From the NCBI GenBank assembly GCA_025846845.1, contig JAOYTL010000017.1, forward strand, positions 1 to 64,000: a DNA stretch of 64,000 bases, read 5' to 3'. A program made the position numbers and the translations under genes. Source of the stretch: Alloboseaceae bacterium BT-24-1. GTDB taxonomy: Bacteria; Pseudomonadota; Alphaproteobacteria; Rhizobiales; Beijerinckiaceae. Under the pieces are notes generated by a model that had not been told where the DNA came from, ran no database searches, and saw only the letters and a list, made by a program, of their open reading frames with translations. Positions 27,383 to 36,364 of the stretch are shown piece by piece (the stretch's first letter is position 1; each line of letters opens with the position of its first letter).

Positions 27383-28330
27383 ATGACCATCGCTCTCGCC
27401 ATCCATGGCGGCTGCGGCACCTTGCCCAAGGCCGAGATGTCCGACGCCGAATGGGCCGAGGCCAAGGCCCATCTCGCCAAATCGCTGCGCGCCGGCTGGG
27501 CGATCTTGACCAAAGGCGGCAGCGCGGTCGACGCGGTCGAAGCCGCCGTGCTGGTGATGGAGGATTCGGTCCATTTCAACGCCGGTCATGGCGCCGCCTT
27601 CAATGCCGACGGCGAGCATGAGCTCGACGCTTCGATCATGGATGGCGCGACGCTGGCCGCCGGCGCGCTCTGCGCGGTCAAGCGCATCCGCAACCCGGTC
27701 AGCGCCGCCAAGGCGCTGATGCATCAGGGCGACCCGCTGCTGCTGACCGGCCCGGCTGGCGACGCCTTCGCCCAGACCGAAGGGCTCGATATCGTCGAGA
27801 ACGAGTATTTCTCGACCGAGCGGCGCCGCAAGAACCTGGCATCGATGAAGATCCGCGAGCTCGTCGGCACCGCCGACGAGGCGAGCGAGGCCGAAAAGCA
27901 CGGCACCGTTGGCGCGGTCGCGCTCGACGCCAACGGCCATCTCGCCGCCGCGACCTCGACCGGCGGCTACACCAACAAGCCGCCTGGACGCGTCGGCGAT
28001 TCCCCGATCATCGGCGCCGGCACCTATGCCCGCGACGGGCGCTGCGCCGTCTCCGGCACCGGCAAGGGCGAGTTCTTCATCCGCTATTGCATCGGCCACG
28101 AGATCGCGTCGCTGATCGGCTATGCCGGCCTCTCCCTGAAGGAGGCATCCGGTCGCGCCATCGCAGAGCTCACCGCCCACAGGATCGGAGCCGGCCTCGT
28201 CGCGGTCGGCGCCGACGGCACGATCGTCGCGCCGCACAACACCGACGGAATGTATCGCGGCTGGGTGACGCCGGACGGGCTCGTCCATGTCGGGACCCAC
28301 GCCGATATCGAGGTGATGGGGCAGGCATGA
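27383..28330 (+). CDS. Isoaspartyl peptidase / plant-type L-asparaginase
   Basis: A 315-residue Ntn-hydrolase that should self-cleave before Thr175 in KHGTVGAVALD to expose the nucleophile. GHGAAFNADGEHELDASIMDG in the alpha part and STGGYTNK in the beta part match the IaaA/EcAIII family. It hydrolyses isoaspartyl dipeptides and L-asparagine in the cytosol. The start has GAGG eight bases upstream. It overlaps the next gene by four bases, giving an operon with the two dehydrogenases, and is a third hydrolase of amide bonds in this locus. Confidence 0.9.
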   Translation: MTIALAIHGGCGTLPKAEMSDAEWAEAKAHLAKSLRAGWAILTKGGSAVDAVEAAVLVMEDSVHFNAGHGAAFNADGEHELDASIMDGATLAAGALCAVKRIRNPVSAAKALMHQGDPLLLTGPAGDAFAQTEGLDIVENEYFSTERRRKNLASMKIRELVGTADEASEAEKHGTVGAVALDANGHLAAATSTGGYTNKPPGRVGDSPIIGAGTYARDGRCAVSGTGKGEFFIRYCIGHEIASLIGYAGLSLKEASGRAIAELTAHRIGAGLVAVGADGTIVAPHNTDGMYRGWVTPDGLVHVGTHADIEVMGQA

Positions 28331-29367
28331 GCGGTGAACCCATCCTGATCTGGGGAGCCGGCGCGATCGGCGGCACGCTCGGCGCCTATTGGGCAAGGGC
28401 GGGGGTGCCGGTGCTGATGGTCGACATCGTGCCCGAGCATGTCGAGGCTTGCCGAACGACGGGACTCGCGATCACCGGGCCGGTCGAGGAGTTCCGCCAG
28501 GTCGTGCCGGCGGTGACGCCGCAAGAGCTGACCGGCACCTATTCGCGCATCGTGCTCGCGGTGAAGGCGGGCGCCACCGAAGCCGCGCTTGCCGCCCTAA
28601 AGCCGCATCTCGCTGCCGATGGCTTCGTGCTCTCCGCCCAGAACGGGCTCAACGAGATCGTCATCGCCAAGGCGGTCGGCGAAGAGCGGACGATGGGCTG
28701 CTTCGTCAATTTCGGCGCCGACTGGCACGGGCCGGGCGAGATCCTCTACGGCAATCGCGGTGCCGTGGTCGTCGGTGAGCTCGACGGTGTGATGACCGAC
28801 CGCGTGCGCGAGATGCACCGGCTGCTCGCGCTGTTCGAGCCTGACGCGATCCTGACCGACAACATCTACGGTTATCTCTGGGGCAAGCTCGCCTATGGCG
28901 CCATGCTGTTCGGGACGGCCCTGACCAATGACTCGATGTCGGCGAACTTCGCCGATCCGGAGCGCCTGCCGGTCTGGCTGGCGCTTGGGCGCGAGGTCGG
29001 CGCGGTTGCGGCGGCACGCGGGGTGAAATCGCTCGGCTTCGGCGACTTCGATCCCAGCGTCTTCGCGCCGGGCGCGCCCGAGGGCCCGCAGGTCGAAACA
29101 ATTGCCTGGCTCGCCGACTACACCTCCAGGACCGCAAAAACCCATTCCGGCATCTGGCGCGACCTCGCGGTGCGCAAGCGCAAGACGGAAGGCGGGCCGC
29201 AGATCGGCATCATCTCGGCGCTCGGCCGCGAGGTCGGCGTCGCCACGCCGGCCTTGGAGCTGCTGGTCGCCCTGATCCGCGACATCGAAGACGGACGCCG
29301 CCCGATGTCATCAGACACGCTGAAGGTATTGATCGACCAATGCAGATCCGCTTCGACGGCCGCGTAG
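28327..29367 (+). CDS. Ketopantoate-reductase-family (ApbA/PanE) dehydrogenase
   Basis: A 346-residue NAD(P)-binding protein. The Rossmann motif GAGAIGG is at residues 10-16, the conserved lysine is in VLAVKAG, and the catalytic-region lysine in LWGKLAYG. The two-domain layout and length fit the 2-dehydropantoate 2-reductase superfamily, although its place in a catabolic operon makes a different 2-oxoacid or hydroxyacid the likelier substrate. Its ATG overlaps the stop of the asparaginase-type gene. Confidence 0.8.
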   Translation: MSGEPILIWGAGAIGGTLGAYWARAGVPVLMVDIVPEHVEACRTTGLAITGPVEEFRQVVPAVTPQELTGTYSRIVLAVKAGATEAALAALKPHLAADGFVLSAQNGLNEIVIAKAVGEERTMGCFVNFGADWHGPGEILYGNRGAVVVGELDGVMTDRVREMHRLLALFEPDAILTDNIYGYLWGKLAYGAMLFGTALTNDSMSANFADPERLPVWLALGREVGAVAAARGVKSLGFGDFDPSVFAPGAPEGPQVETIAWLADYTSRTAKTHSGIWRDLAVRKRKTEGGPQIGIISALGREVGVATPALELLVALIRDIEDGRRPMSSDTLKVLIDQCRSASTAA

Positions 29368-30095
29368 CTCTCGTCACCGGCGCAGCGCAGGGCATCGGCC
29401 GCGCCATCGCCGCAGCACTTGCCGATGCCGGCGCCCGCGTTCATCTCGCCGATCTCGACGCGGACGGCGTCGCCGCCAGCGCGAAGGCGCTCGGCGCGAG
29501 CGCCCATGTCGCCGATCTCGGCAGCCCGGAGGCGACGCGGGAGCTCGTCGACACGATCCTCGCCGCAGAGGGCCGGCTCGACCTCCTGGTCAATGCCGCC
29601 GGCGGCGTGCGCGGCCAGGTCGGCCGGCCGATCGAGGAGATCTCCGAGAGCGACTGGCGCGCCGTCTTCGCTGCCAATGTCGATGCCGCCTTCTTCCTGT
29701 CGCAGGCGGCCGCTCCGGCGATGAAGCAGGCCAGATACGGCCGCATCGTCAACATCTCTTCGGGCGCCGGCCTGCGGCCAAGCCTGACCGGCATCCAGGC
29801 TTATGCCAGCGCCAAGCACGCTCTGGTCGGCCTGACCAGGCAGCTCGCCTGGGAGTTCGGCCCGCATGGCATCACCGTGAATTCGGTCGCGCCCGGCTTC
29901 GTCCGCTCCAACCCGGCGACCGAGCGGCAATGGGAATCCTATGGTCTCGATGGCCAGAAGCGGCTGATCGAGGGCATCCATACTCGCAGGCTCGGCACGG
30001 CCGAGGACATCGCAAACGCCTGCCTGTTCTTCCTCTCCGAGCAGGCAGGCTGGATTACCGGCCAGGTCCTCTCGGTGGACGGTGGCCGCTCCTGA
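29340..30095 (+). CDS. Short-chain dehydrogenase/reductase
   Basis: A 251-residue classical SDR. The cofactor motif TGAAQGIG is at residues 12-19, a conserved NAAGG near 80-84, the catalytic serine in NISSGAG, and YASAK provides the Tyr-x-x-x-Lys pair. The C-terminus ends with the standard ITGQVLSVDGG. The gene overlaps the preceding one by 28 bases in another frame. It is the last gene of the plus-strand operon. The substrate is unknown, possibly an alcohol or hydroxyacid released by the neighbouring enzymes. Confidence 0.88.
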   Translation: MQIRFDGRVALVTGAAQGIGRAIAAALADAGARVHLADLDADGVAASAKALGASAHVADLGSPEATRELVDTILAAEGRLDLLVNAAGGVRGQVGRPIEEISESDWRAVFAANVDAAFFLSQAAAPAMKQARYGRIVNISSGAGLRPSLTGIQAYASAKHALVGLTRQLAWEFGPHGITVNSVAPGFVRSNPATERQWESYGLDGQKRLIEGIHTRRLGTAEDIANACLFFLSEQAGWITGQVLSVDGGRS

Positions 30096-30227
30096 GCGGG
30101 CCCTGCTACACGCCTGGCGTGCAGTGAGCCGGCTGCGAACCGCGCTTCGTCACAGTTCTGCATTGCGGGGGCCTTAAGCGCCCTCAATTGGCATGGGCGC
30201 GAATCGCCGCGCCGAGGGAGGAAGCCA

Positions 30228-31352
30228 GTGGAGCGTAGTTTCGATCTCGCCATTGTCGGCGCCGGCATCGTCGGCCTCGCCCACGCGCTCGCAGCGGCGC
30301 GGCGCGGGCTGAAGGTGGTGGTGATCGACCGCGATGCGCAGGCGAACGGCGCCTCGATCCGCAATTTCGGCTTCATCACCGTGACCGGCCAGCAGGCCGG
30401 CGAGACCTGGCGGCGGGCGAAGCGTTCGCGCGATGTCTGGGTCGAGATCGCGCCGAAGGCCGGCATCGCCATCGCCCATGCCGGCCTCTGCACGACCTCG
30501 CGCCGGCCGGAAGCCACGGCAGTGCTCGAAGCCTTCCTGAAGACCGAGATGGGTGAGGGCTGCGAACTCGTCACCGGCTCCGCGCTCGGCGAGCGCTTCC
30601 CTTTCCTTGCCGGGCAGGAAGCCGCCCTGTGGAGTCCGCATGATCTGCGCGTCGAATCGCGCGCGGCGATCCCGCTGCTCGCCGCCCATCTCGAGCGTGA
30701 CTGGGGCGTCACCATCCTGCGCGGTAAGACGGTGCGCGGCGTCGCCTTGCCGGCGATCGAGACCTCGGCCGGGCCCTTGCGGGCCGATACCGCGATCATC
30801 TGCCCGGGCGATGATTTCACCGGCCTCTATGCCGACGAGCTCAAGGCCGCCTATCCCGAGCTGACGCGCTGCAAGCTGCAGATGCTGCGGGTCCGGACCG
30901 CGGCCTCCGGCCCCGATCTGCCCTGCGCGGTGATGTCCGATCTCTCGCTGGTGCGCTATCTCGGCTATGCCGAACTGCCGGAGGCCGCAGCCCTGCGCGC
31001 CCGGCTCGAGCGTGAGCAGCCCGAGCAGCTCGCCAACGGCATCCACCTGATCACCGTCGCCTCGGCCGACGGCACCCGCGTCGTCGGCGATTCCCATCAC
31101 TATGCCGCAACGCCCGACCCGTTCGGCGACACCGATGTCGATGAATTGATCCTCGACGAATACGAGGCTGTGTTCGGCGCCCGCCCGCCGGTCGAGGCGC
31201 GCTGGCTCGGCACCTATGCCGCCCTGCCCGACCGGCCGATGCTGCGCGAGAGAGTCGCGGGCCGCGTCAGCCTGGTCATCGTCACCTCGGGGACGGGAGC
31301 GTCCACCTCCTTCGCCATCGGCGAAGAGACCATTGCGGAGATGTTCGGATGA
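30228..31352 (+). CDS. FAD-dependent phosphonate-linked amine oxidoreductase (TIGR03364 type)
   Basis: A 374-residue DAO-fold flavoprotein starting at GTG 30228, which follows GGAGGAAG. The FAD motif VGAGIVGLAHA is at residues 9-19 and the SIRNFGF segment near 43-49 matches a family usually found beside phnX. As I recall, characterised relatives oxidatively deaminate 2-aminoethylphosphonate or its N-methyl form to phosphonoacetaldehyde. That fits its four-base overlap with phnX and the absence of a PhnW aminotransferase here. The precise amine substrate is inferred. Confidence 0.8.
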   Translation: MERSFDLAIVGAGIVGLAHALAAARRGLKVVVIDRDAQANGASIRNFGFITVTGQQAGETWRRAKRSRDVWVEIAPKAGIAIAHAGLCTTSRRPEATAVLEAFLKTEMGEGCELVTGSALGERFPFLAGQEAALWSPHDLRVESRAAIPLLAAHLERDWGVTILRGKTVRGVALPAIETSAGPLRADTAIICPGDDFTGLYADELKAAYPELTRCKLQMLRVRTAASGPDLPCAVMSDLSLVRYLGYAELPEAAALRARLEREQPEQLANGIHLITVASADGTRVVGDSHHYAATPDPFGDTDVDELILDEYEAVFGARPPVEARWLGTYAALPDRPMLRERVAGRVSLVIVTSGTGASTSFAIGEETIAEMFG

Positions 31353-32188
31353 GCGCGCAGTCCTTGCTTCCCTTCCACGCCGTCAAGGCGGTGGTGCTCG
31401 ACTGGGCCGGCACGGTCGTCGATTTCGGCTCCCGCGCCCCAATGGGCGCCTTCGTCGAGGTCTTCGCCCGCTTCGGCGTCACGATCACGATTCCCCAGGC
31501 GCGCGGCCCGATGGGCCTGCCGAAGCGCGCCCATATCGCCGCGTTGATGGCAGAGCCGGCGATCGCCGAGGCCTGGCGTGCCGAGCATGGCGAGATACCG
31601 GGCGAGGCGGCGATCGACGCCGTCTACGAGCAGTTCGTGCCGCTCAACGCCGCCGTCGTCACCGACTACGCCGATCTCATTCCCGGCGCCGCCGACAACA
31701 TCGCCAATTTGCGCCGGCGCGGGCTCAAGATCGGCTCGACCACCGGCTACACCCGCGAGATCATGGAACGGCTGTTGCCGGCCGCGGCGGCGCAGAGCTA
31801 CGAGCCCGACAATCTCGTCTGCGCCGGCGACCTCGCCGAGGGCCGCCCGAGCCCGCTGATGATGTATCGCTGCTTTGCCGATCTTGGCGTCTACCCGCCC
31901 TCCAGCGTGATCAAGGTCGACGACACCGAGCCCGGCATCGCCGAAGGCGCCGCTGCCGGCACCTGGACGGTGGGACTTGCCGTATCCGGCAACTGCGTCG
32001 GACTCTCGCTGGCCGAGTGGAACGAATTGCCCCTGCTCGAGCAGCAGAAGCTGCGCGGCGAGGCAGCGGCACGCCTGCGGGCGGCCGGCGCCGATTATGT
32101 CATCGACAGCATCGCCGAGCTCGTCGGCGTGGTCGAGGCGATCGAGGCGACACTCGTCGCCCGGCAGGACGTAAAGCAGTCCGCCTGA
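31349..32188 (+). CDS. phnX: Phosphonoacetaldehyde hydrolase (phosphonatase)
   Basis: A 279-residue HAD-family enzyme that splits phosphonoacetaldehyde to acetaldehyde and phosphate. The nucleophile is Asp18 in LDWAGT and the Schiff-base lysine is Lys59 in MGLPKR, the pair that defines phosphonatase. The later VKVDDTEPGIAEG supplies the HAD acidic motif. The start overlaps the FAD-oxidase stop. Together they release phosphate from aminoethylphosphonate-like compounds. Confidence 0.94.
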   Translation: MSAQSLLPFHAVKAVVLDWAGTVVDFGSRAPMGAFVEVFARFGVTITIPQARGPMGLPKRAHIAALMAEPAIAEAWRAEHGEIPGEAAIDAVYEQFVPLNAAVVTDYADLIPGAADNIANLRRRGLKIGSTTGYTREIMERLLPAAAAQSYEPDNLVCAGDLAEGRPSPLMMYRCFADLGVYPPSSVIKVDDTEPGIAEGAAAGTWTVGLAVSGNCVGLSLAEWNELPLLEQQKLRGEAAARLRAAGADYVIDSIAELVGVVEAIEATLVARQDVKQSA

Positions 32189-32245
32189 CGGTTCCCTTCT
32201 TTCGTCGCCCTGCCGGATCAGCAGGCCGCGCCCAATTTTGAATGA

Positions 32246-32274
32246 TTGACAAACAAAAATCCGCGGCTGACAAT
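32246..32274 (+). promoter_or_regulatory. Promoter of the Liv-type transporter operon
   Basis: TTGACA at 32246-32251, a 17-bp spacer and GACAAT at 32269-32274 form a good housekeeping-type promoter in an unusually AT-rich stretch. It lies about 125 bp upstream of the binding-protein start. Just downstream, AATTC and GAATT flank ATACGCATACAAAC, a possible operator of unknown regulator. The Liv operon may therefore be expressed independently of phnX. Confidence 0.6.
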
Positions 32275-32399
32275 TCATACGCATACAAACGAATTTTCGC
32301 CCCGGCTTGTTGCATCGCACTGCACTGGCCTACGGTAGGAAATCGCGCAGCGAGGGGCTGTGGATGCGTAAGACGAGCGATCAACGGGAGAGCCATCGA

Positions 32400-33608
32400 A
32401 TGGACCGTCGCCAATTCGTCAGCGGAGCTGCGCTCGGCGCCGCCGCGCTGGCCACGCCGTCGCTGCTGCGCGCCCAGAGCGCGCCGATCAAGATCGGCGA
32501 GATCAACAGCTACACCTCGCAGCCGGCCTTCCTGAAGCCCTATCGCCAGGGCTGGGAGCTGGCGCTGGAACAGGTCAACGCCGCCGGCGGCGTGCTCGGC
32601 CGCAAGGTCGAGACCCTGTTCCGCGACGATGCCGGCAAGCCCGAGGACTCGGTGCGACTCGCCGGCGAGCTGATCAATGCCGAGAAGGTCGACCTGCTTT
32701 CGGGCGGCTTCCTCTCCAATGTCGGCCTCGCCATCGCCGACTACGCCCTGCAGAACAAGCGGCTCTATGTCGCCTCCGAGCCGCTCTCGGACGCGATCGT
32801 CTGGGCCAAGGGCAACCGCTACACCTTCCGCCTGCGGCCCTCGACCTACATGCAGGCGGCGATGCTGGTCGAGGAAGCCGCCAAGCTCCCGGCCAAGAAA
32901 TGGGCGGTCGTCGCGCCGAACTACGAGTACGGCCAGTCGGCGGTGAAGTGGTTCAAGGAGCTGCTGAAGAAGGCCAAGCCCGATGTCGAGTTCGTCGCCG
33001 AGCAGTTCCCGGCGCTCGGCCGCATCGATGCGGGGGCAACCGTGCAGGCGCTCGAGGCGGCCAAGCCCGATGCGATCTTCAACGTCACCTTCGCCGCCGA
33101 CCTCTCGAATTTCGTTCGCCAGGGCAATACCCGTGGGCTGTTCGAAGGCCGTACGGTGGTCTCGATGCTGACCGGCGAGCCTGAATATCTCGACCCGCTC
33201 GGCGCCGAGACCCCGGTCGGCTGGATCGTCACCGGCTATCCGCACGCCGACATCCAGACGCCGGATCACGTCAAGTTCCGCGACGCCTACAAGGCCAAGT
33301 ACAATGATTATCCCCGCCTCGGCTCGGTGGTCGGCTTCGACACTATGAACGCCATCGCCACTGGTATCGCCAAGGCGGGCACGACCGAGAACGAAAAGCT
33401 CATTGATGCGCTGAAGGGGCTGAAGTTCACCTCAGCCTTCGGCCCGGTCGAGTTCCGCGCCTCCGACCACCAATCGACCCTCGGCGCCTATGTCGGCAAG
33501 ACTGCGATCAAGGACGGCAAGGGCGTGATGGTCGACTGGCGCTATGCCGACGGCGCCAAGTACCTGCCGTCCGATGCAGAGGTGAAGACGCTTCGCCCGG
33601 CGGGCTGA
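32400..33608 (+). CDS. Liv-type ABC importer, substrate-binding protein
   Basis: A 402-residue periplasmic protein of the branched-chain amino acid/amide class. The start at 32400 is chosen over 32307 and 32364 because GGGAG lies upstream and a twin-arginine-type signal follows (MDRRQFVSGAALGAAALA, cleavage near LRAQS). The mature part begins IKIGEINSYTS and contains AGGVLGRKVETLFRDD, a typical family segment. The ligand is unknown; amides, urea-like compounds and aromatic acids are known ligands of this class. The adjacent phosphonate pair makes an aminophosphonate possible. Confidence 0.88.
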   Translation: MDRRQFVSGAALGAAALATPSLLRAQSAPIKIGEINSYTSQPAFLKPYRQGWELALEQVNAAGGVLGRKVETLFRDDAGKPEDSVRLAGELINAEKVDLLSGGFLSNVGLAIADYALQNKRLYVASEPLSDAIVWAKGNRYTFRLRPSTYMQAAMLVEEAAKLPAKKWAVVAPNYEYGQSAVKWFKELLKKAKPDVEFVAEQFPALGRIDAGATVQALEAAKPDAIFNVTFAADLSNFVRQGNTRGLFEGRTVVSMLTGEPEYLDPLGAETPVGWIVTGYPHADIQTPDHVKFRDAYKAKYNDYPRLGSVVGFDTMNAIATGIAKAGTTENEKLIDALKGLKFTSAFGPVEFRASDHQSTLGAYVGKTAIKDGKGVMVDWRYADGAKYLPSDAEVKTLRPAG

Positions 33609-33642
33609 AGCGCCAGGCTTCGACCTGATCTAGACTACGATA

Positions 33643-33673
33643 CCCGGCCGCGGCGCAGCGCTGCGGCCGCGGG
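33643..33673 (+). promoter_or_regulatory. GC-rich intercistronic hairpin before the Liv permease
   Basis: CCCGGCCGC and GCGGCCGCGGG flank a short GC-rich loop and can form a strong stem with a small bulge. It lies between the binding-protein stop and the permease start. As at ugpB-ugpA, this can favour higher expression of the binding protein. A short T-run follows 13 bases later, so partial termination is possible. Confidence 0.5.
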
Positions 33674-33713
33674 ATAATTGCGCCCTTTTTCGCCAGTTTC
33701 GATGGAACCTCGC

Positions 33714-35606
33714 ATGATCGATCTGATCTTCGCGCAGACGCTCAACGGCCTGGCCTCGGCCTCGTCGCTCTTCCTCGTCGCCTGCGGGCTGTCGATCATC
33801 TTCGGCGTGACGCGGATCGTGAACTTCGCGCATGGCTCCTTCTACATGCTGGGCGCCTATCTCGCCTTCACGCTGGTCACGCGCTTCGGTCCTGCCGACG
33901 TGTTCGGCTTCTGGGGCGGGGTGCTGGTGGCGGCGCTGATCGTCGCGGCGCTCGGGGCCATCGTCGAGATCGTGATCCTGCGCCGGATCTATCAGGCGCC
34001 CGAGCTGTTCCAGCTGCTCGCCACCTTCGGCCTCGTGCTGATGGTGCAGGACATCGCGCTCGGCATCTGGGGGCCGGAGGACAAGCTCGGCCCGCGCGCG
34101 CCCGGCTTCAAGAGCTTCGTCGTGCTGATGGGCAGCCGCTTCCCGACTTATGAGCTCTTCCTGATCGTGGTCGGGCCGATCATGCTCGGCCTGCTCTGGT
34201 TCCTGTTCCAGAAGACGCGCTGGGGCACCCTGGTGCGGGCCGCGACACAGGACCGCGAGATGGTCGGCGCGCTCGGCGTCAACCAGCGCCTGCTCTTCAC
34301 CTCGGTCTTCGCCTTCGGCGCCGGCCTCGCCGCGCTTGGCGGTGCGCTGCAGCTCCCGCGCGAGGCGGTGAACCTGCACATGGACCTGTCGATGATCTCG
34401 GAGGCCTTCGTCGTCGTGGTCGTCGGCGGGCTCGGCAGCGTCACCGGCGCCTATCTCGCAGCCGTGCTGATCGGCATCATCCACGCCTTCGGCATCCTGG
34501 TCTTCCCGAAGATCACGCTGGTGCTGGTCTTCCTGGTGATGGCCGTCGTCCTCGTGATCAAGCCCTATGGGCTGATGGGCGAGCGCCCGGTCGGCAGCGC
34601 CCATGCCCATGGCCCGGTCGAGCCGCTGCTCCTGCCGGCGAGCTTCAACATCAAGCTGATCGGGCTCGCGGCCCTCGCCGTGCTGCTCCTCGCCCCCTTC
34701 GTCGTTGCCGATCATTGGTTGCTGACGCTGACCGAGCTCTCGATCTTCGCGCTCTTCGCGGCATCGCTGCATTTCATGATGGGGCCGGGCGGCATGGCTT
34801 CCTTCGGCCACGCCGCCTATTTCGGGCTCGGCGCCTATGGCGCGGCCCTGGCGGTGAAATGGCTGGGCATGCCGATGCTGCCGGCGCTCGCCTTCGCGCC
34901 CTTCCTCGCCGGCATTGCCGGCTTCGTCTTCGGCTGGTTCTGCGTGCGGCTGTCCGGCGTCTATCTCGCCATGTTGACGCTGGCCTTCGCCCAGATCGCC
35001 TGGGCGACCGCCTTCCAATGGGTCGACGTCACCGGTGGTGACAACGGCATTCTCGGGATCTGGCCGGCGCCCTGGGCGAGCTCGAAGCTGGTCTATTATT
35101 ACCTCGCGCTGGCGATCTGTGTCGCCGCAATCCTCGCCTTGCGTGTCGTCATCTTCGCCCCCTTCGGCTACGCCTTGCGGGCCGGCCGCGACAGCCCGCT
35201 CCGGGCCGAGGCGATCGGCCTGCCGGTGATGCGCATCCAGTGGATCGCCTTCATCATCGCAGCCTTCGCCGCCGGCATCGCCGGCGCCCTCTTCGCCTTC
35301 TTCAAGGGCTCGGTCTTCCCGACCTATATGGCGATCCCGCGCTCGGTCGACGGGCTCCTGATGGTGCTGCTCGGCGGCGTCCAGACCGTATCGGGTCCGA
35401 TCGTCGGCGCCTTCGCCTTCATGGGCCTGCAGGAGCAGCTGGTGAAGGCGACGATGTACTGGCGCTTCGTACTCGGCGCCTCGATCGTGCTGCTCGTCAT
35501 CCTGTTCCCGCGCGGCCTCGTCGGCACGGCGCTCGCCTTCGCAGAAAGGCGCCGCGAGGCCGAGCCTGCTCCGCCCGTCACCGCTGCGCCGGAGCTCGCC
35601 CGATGA
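33714..35606 (+). CDS. Liv-type ABC importer, fused LivH-LivM permease
   Basis: A 630-residue protein from the ATG at 33714 (GGAAC seven bases upstream). Residues 1 to about 290 are a LivH-like permease (NGLASASSLFLVACGLSIIFG, NFAHGSFYMLG), and about 310-630 a LivM-like permease (GPGGMASFGHAAYFGLGAYG, RLSGVYLAMLTLAFAQ). Both halves of the channel are thus in one chain joined by a short linker with a His/Ala-rich segment. It overlaps the livG-type start. Fused forms occur in other proteobacteria but are less common than separate genes. Confidence 0.9.
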   Translation: MIDLIFAQTLNGLASASSLFLVACGLSIIFGVTRIVNFAHGSFYMLGAYLAFTLVTRFGPADVFGFWGGVLVAALIVAALGAIVEIVILRRIYQAPELFQLLATFGLVLMVQDIALGIWGPEDKLGPRAPGFKSFVVLMGSRFPTYELFLIVVGPIMLGLLWFLFQKTRWGTLVRAATQDREMVGALGVNQRLLFTSVFAFGAGLAALGGALQLPREAVNLHMDLSMISEAFVVVVVGGLGSVTGAYLAAVLIGIIHAFGILVFPKITLVLVFLVMAVVLVIKPYGLMGERPVGSAHAHGPVEPLLLPASFNIKLIGLAALAVLLLAPFVVADHWLLTLTELSIFALFAASLHFMMGPGGMASFGHAAYFGLGAYGAALAVKWLGMPMLPALAFAPFLAGIAGFVFGWFCVRLSGVYLAMLTLAFAQIAWATAFQWVDVTGGDNGILGIWPAPWASSKLVYYYLALAICVAAILALRVVIFAPFGYALRAGRDSPLRAEAIGLPVMRIQWIAFIIAAFAAGIAGALFAFFKGSVFPTYMAIPRSVDGLLMVLLGGVQTVSGPIVGAFAFMGLQEQLVKATMYWRFVLGASIVLLVILFPRGLVGTALAFAERRREAEPAPPVTAAPELAR

Positions 35607-36364
35607 CGCCGGTCCTGGAAGTCCGCAATCTCGGCAAATCCTTCGGCGGCGTGCGCGCCGTCGACGATGTCAGCTTCTCGGTCGAGGCCGGCAAGCTCTT
35701 GGCGCTGATCGGCCCGAATGGCGCCGGCAAGACCACCTGCTTCAACATGCTGAACGGCCAGCTGCCCTCCGACCGCGGCGAGGTGATCTTCGACGGTAGG
35801 ACAATCACCGGTCTCAAGCCGCGCGAGGTCTGGCGGCTCGGCGTCGGCCGCACCTTCCAGATCACCGCGACCTTTGCCTCGATGAGCGTGCGCGAGAACG
35901 TGCAGATGGCGCTGATCTCGCATGCCGGCGAGACCTGGACGCTGTTCGGCCGGGCCAAGGACCGCCATGTCGCAGAGGCCGACGCGCTGCTGAAGCAGGT
36001 CGGCATGCTCGACCAGGCTGAACGTGCCTGCGGCGTGCTCGCCTATGGCGACCTGAAGCGCGTCGAGCTCGCGGTCGCGATCGCCAACAAGCCCAAGCTC
36101 CTGCTGATGGACGAGCCGACCGCCGGCATGGCGCCGCGCGAGCGCATCGCCTTGATGGCGCTGACCGCCGAGATCGCCAGGGAGCGCGGCATCGCCGTGC
36201 TGTTCACCGAGCACGACATGGACGTGGTCTTCGCCCATTCCGACGCGATCCTGGTACTCGACCGCGGCAAGCTGATCGCCAAGGGCCGGGCCGAAGAGGT
36301 CCGCAACGATCCGGCCGTGCGCGCGGTCTATCTCGGCTCCGGCGCGACCTCGGGAGGCCACTGA
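35603..36364 (+). CDS. Liv-type ABC importer, ATP-binding protein LivG
   Basis: A 253-residue ATPase starting at 35603, overlapping the permease stop (ATGA). Walker A GPNGAGKTT is near residues 34-42 and Walker B LLLMDEPTAGM near 165-175. The signature region reads LAYGDLKRVELA, the divergent form usual in LivG. It pairs with the LivF-type ATPase next to it to drive uptake through the fused permease. Confidence 0.93.
   Translation: MTPVLEVRNLGKSFGGVRAVDDVSFSVEAGKLLALIGPNGAGKTTCFNMLNGQLPSDRGEVIFDGRTITGLKPREVWRLGVGRTFQITATFASMSVRENVQMALISHAGETWTLFGRAKDRHVAEADALLKQVGMLDQAERACGVLAYGDLKRVELAVAIANKPKLLLMDEPTAGMAPRERIALMALTAEIARERGIAVLFTEHDMDVVFAHSDAILVLDRGKLIAKGRAEEVRNDPAVRAVYLGSGATSGGH

Noticed and set aside
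28327..29367. PanE-like gene as pantothenate biosynthesis panE
   Set aside because: The family fits, but it lies in a catabolic operon with an asparaginase-type gene and an SDR. A biosynthetic gene name is not justified from sequence alone.
30140..30180. A weak Pho-box-like pair upstream of the phosphonate genes
   Set aside because: Only two poor TGTCA-like half sites can be read, unlike the clear three-repeat site at ugpB, so phosphate control is not claimed.
32189..32399. Possible riboswitch in the AT-rich leader of the Liv operon
   Set aside because: I find no consensus aptamer. Only a promoter and a short inverted repeat can be supported.
33630..35018. A 462-codon open frame antisense to the Liv permease
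   Set aside because: It is a high-GC shadow frame with His/Glu/Asp/Gln-rich composition and no domain. The plus-strand permease is unmistakable.
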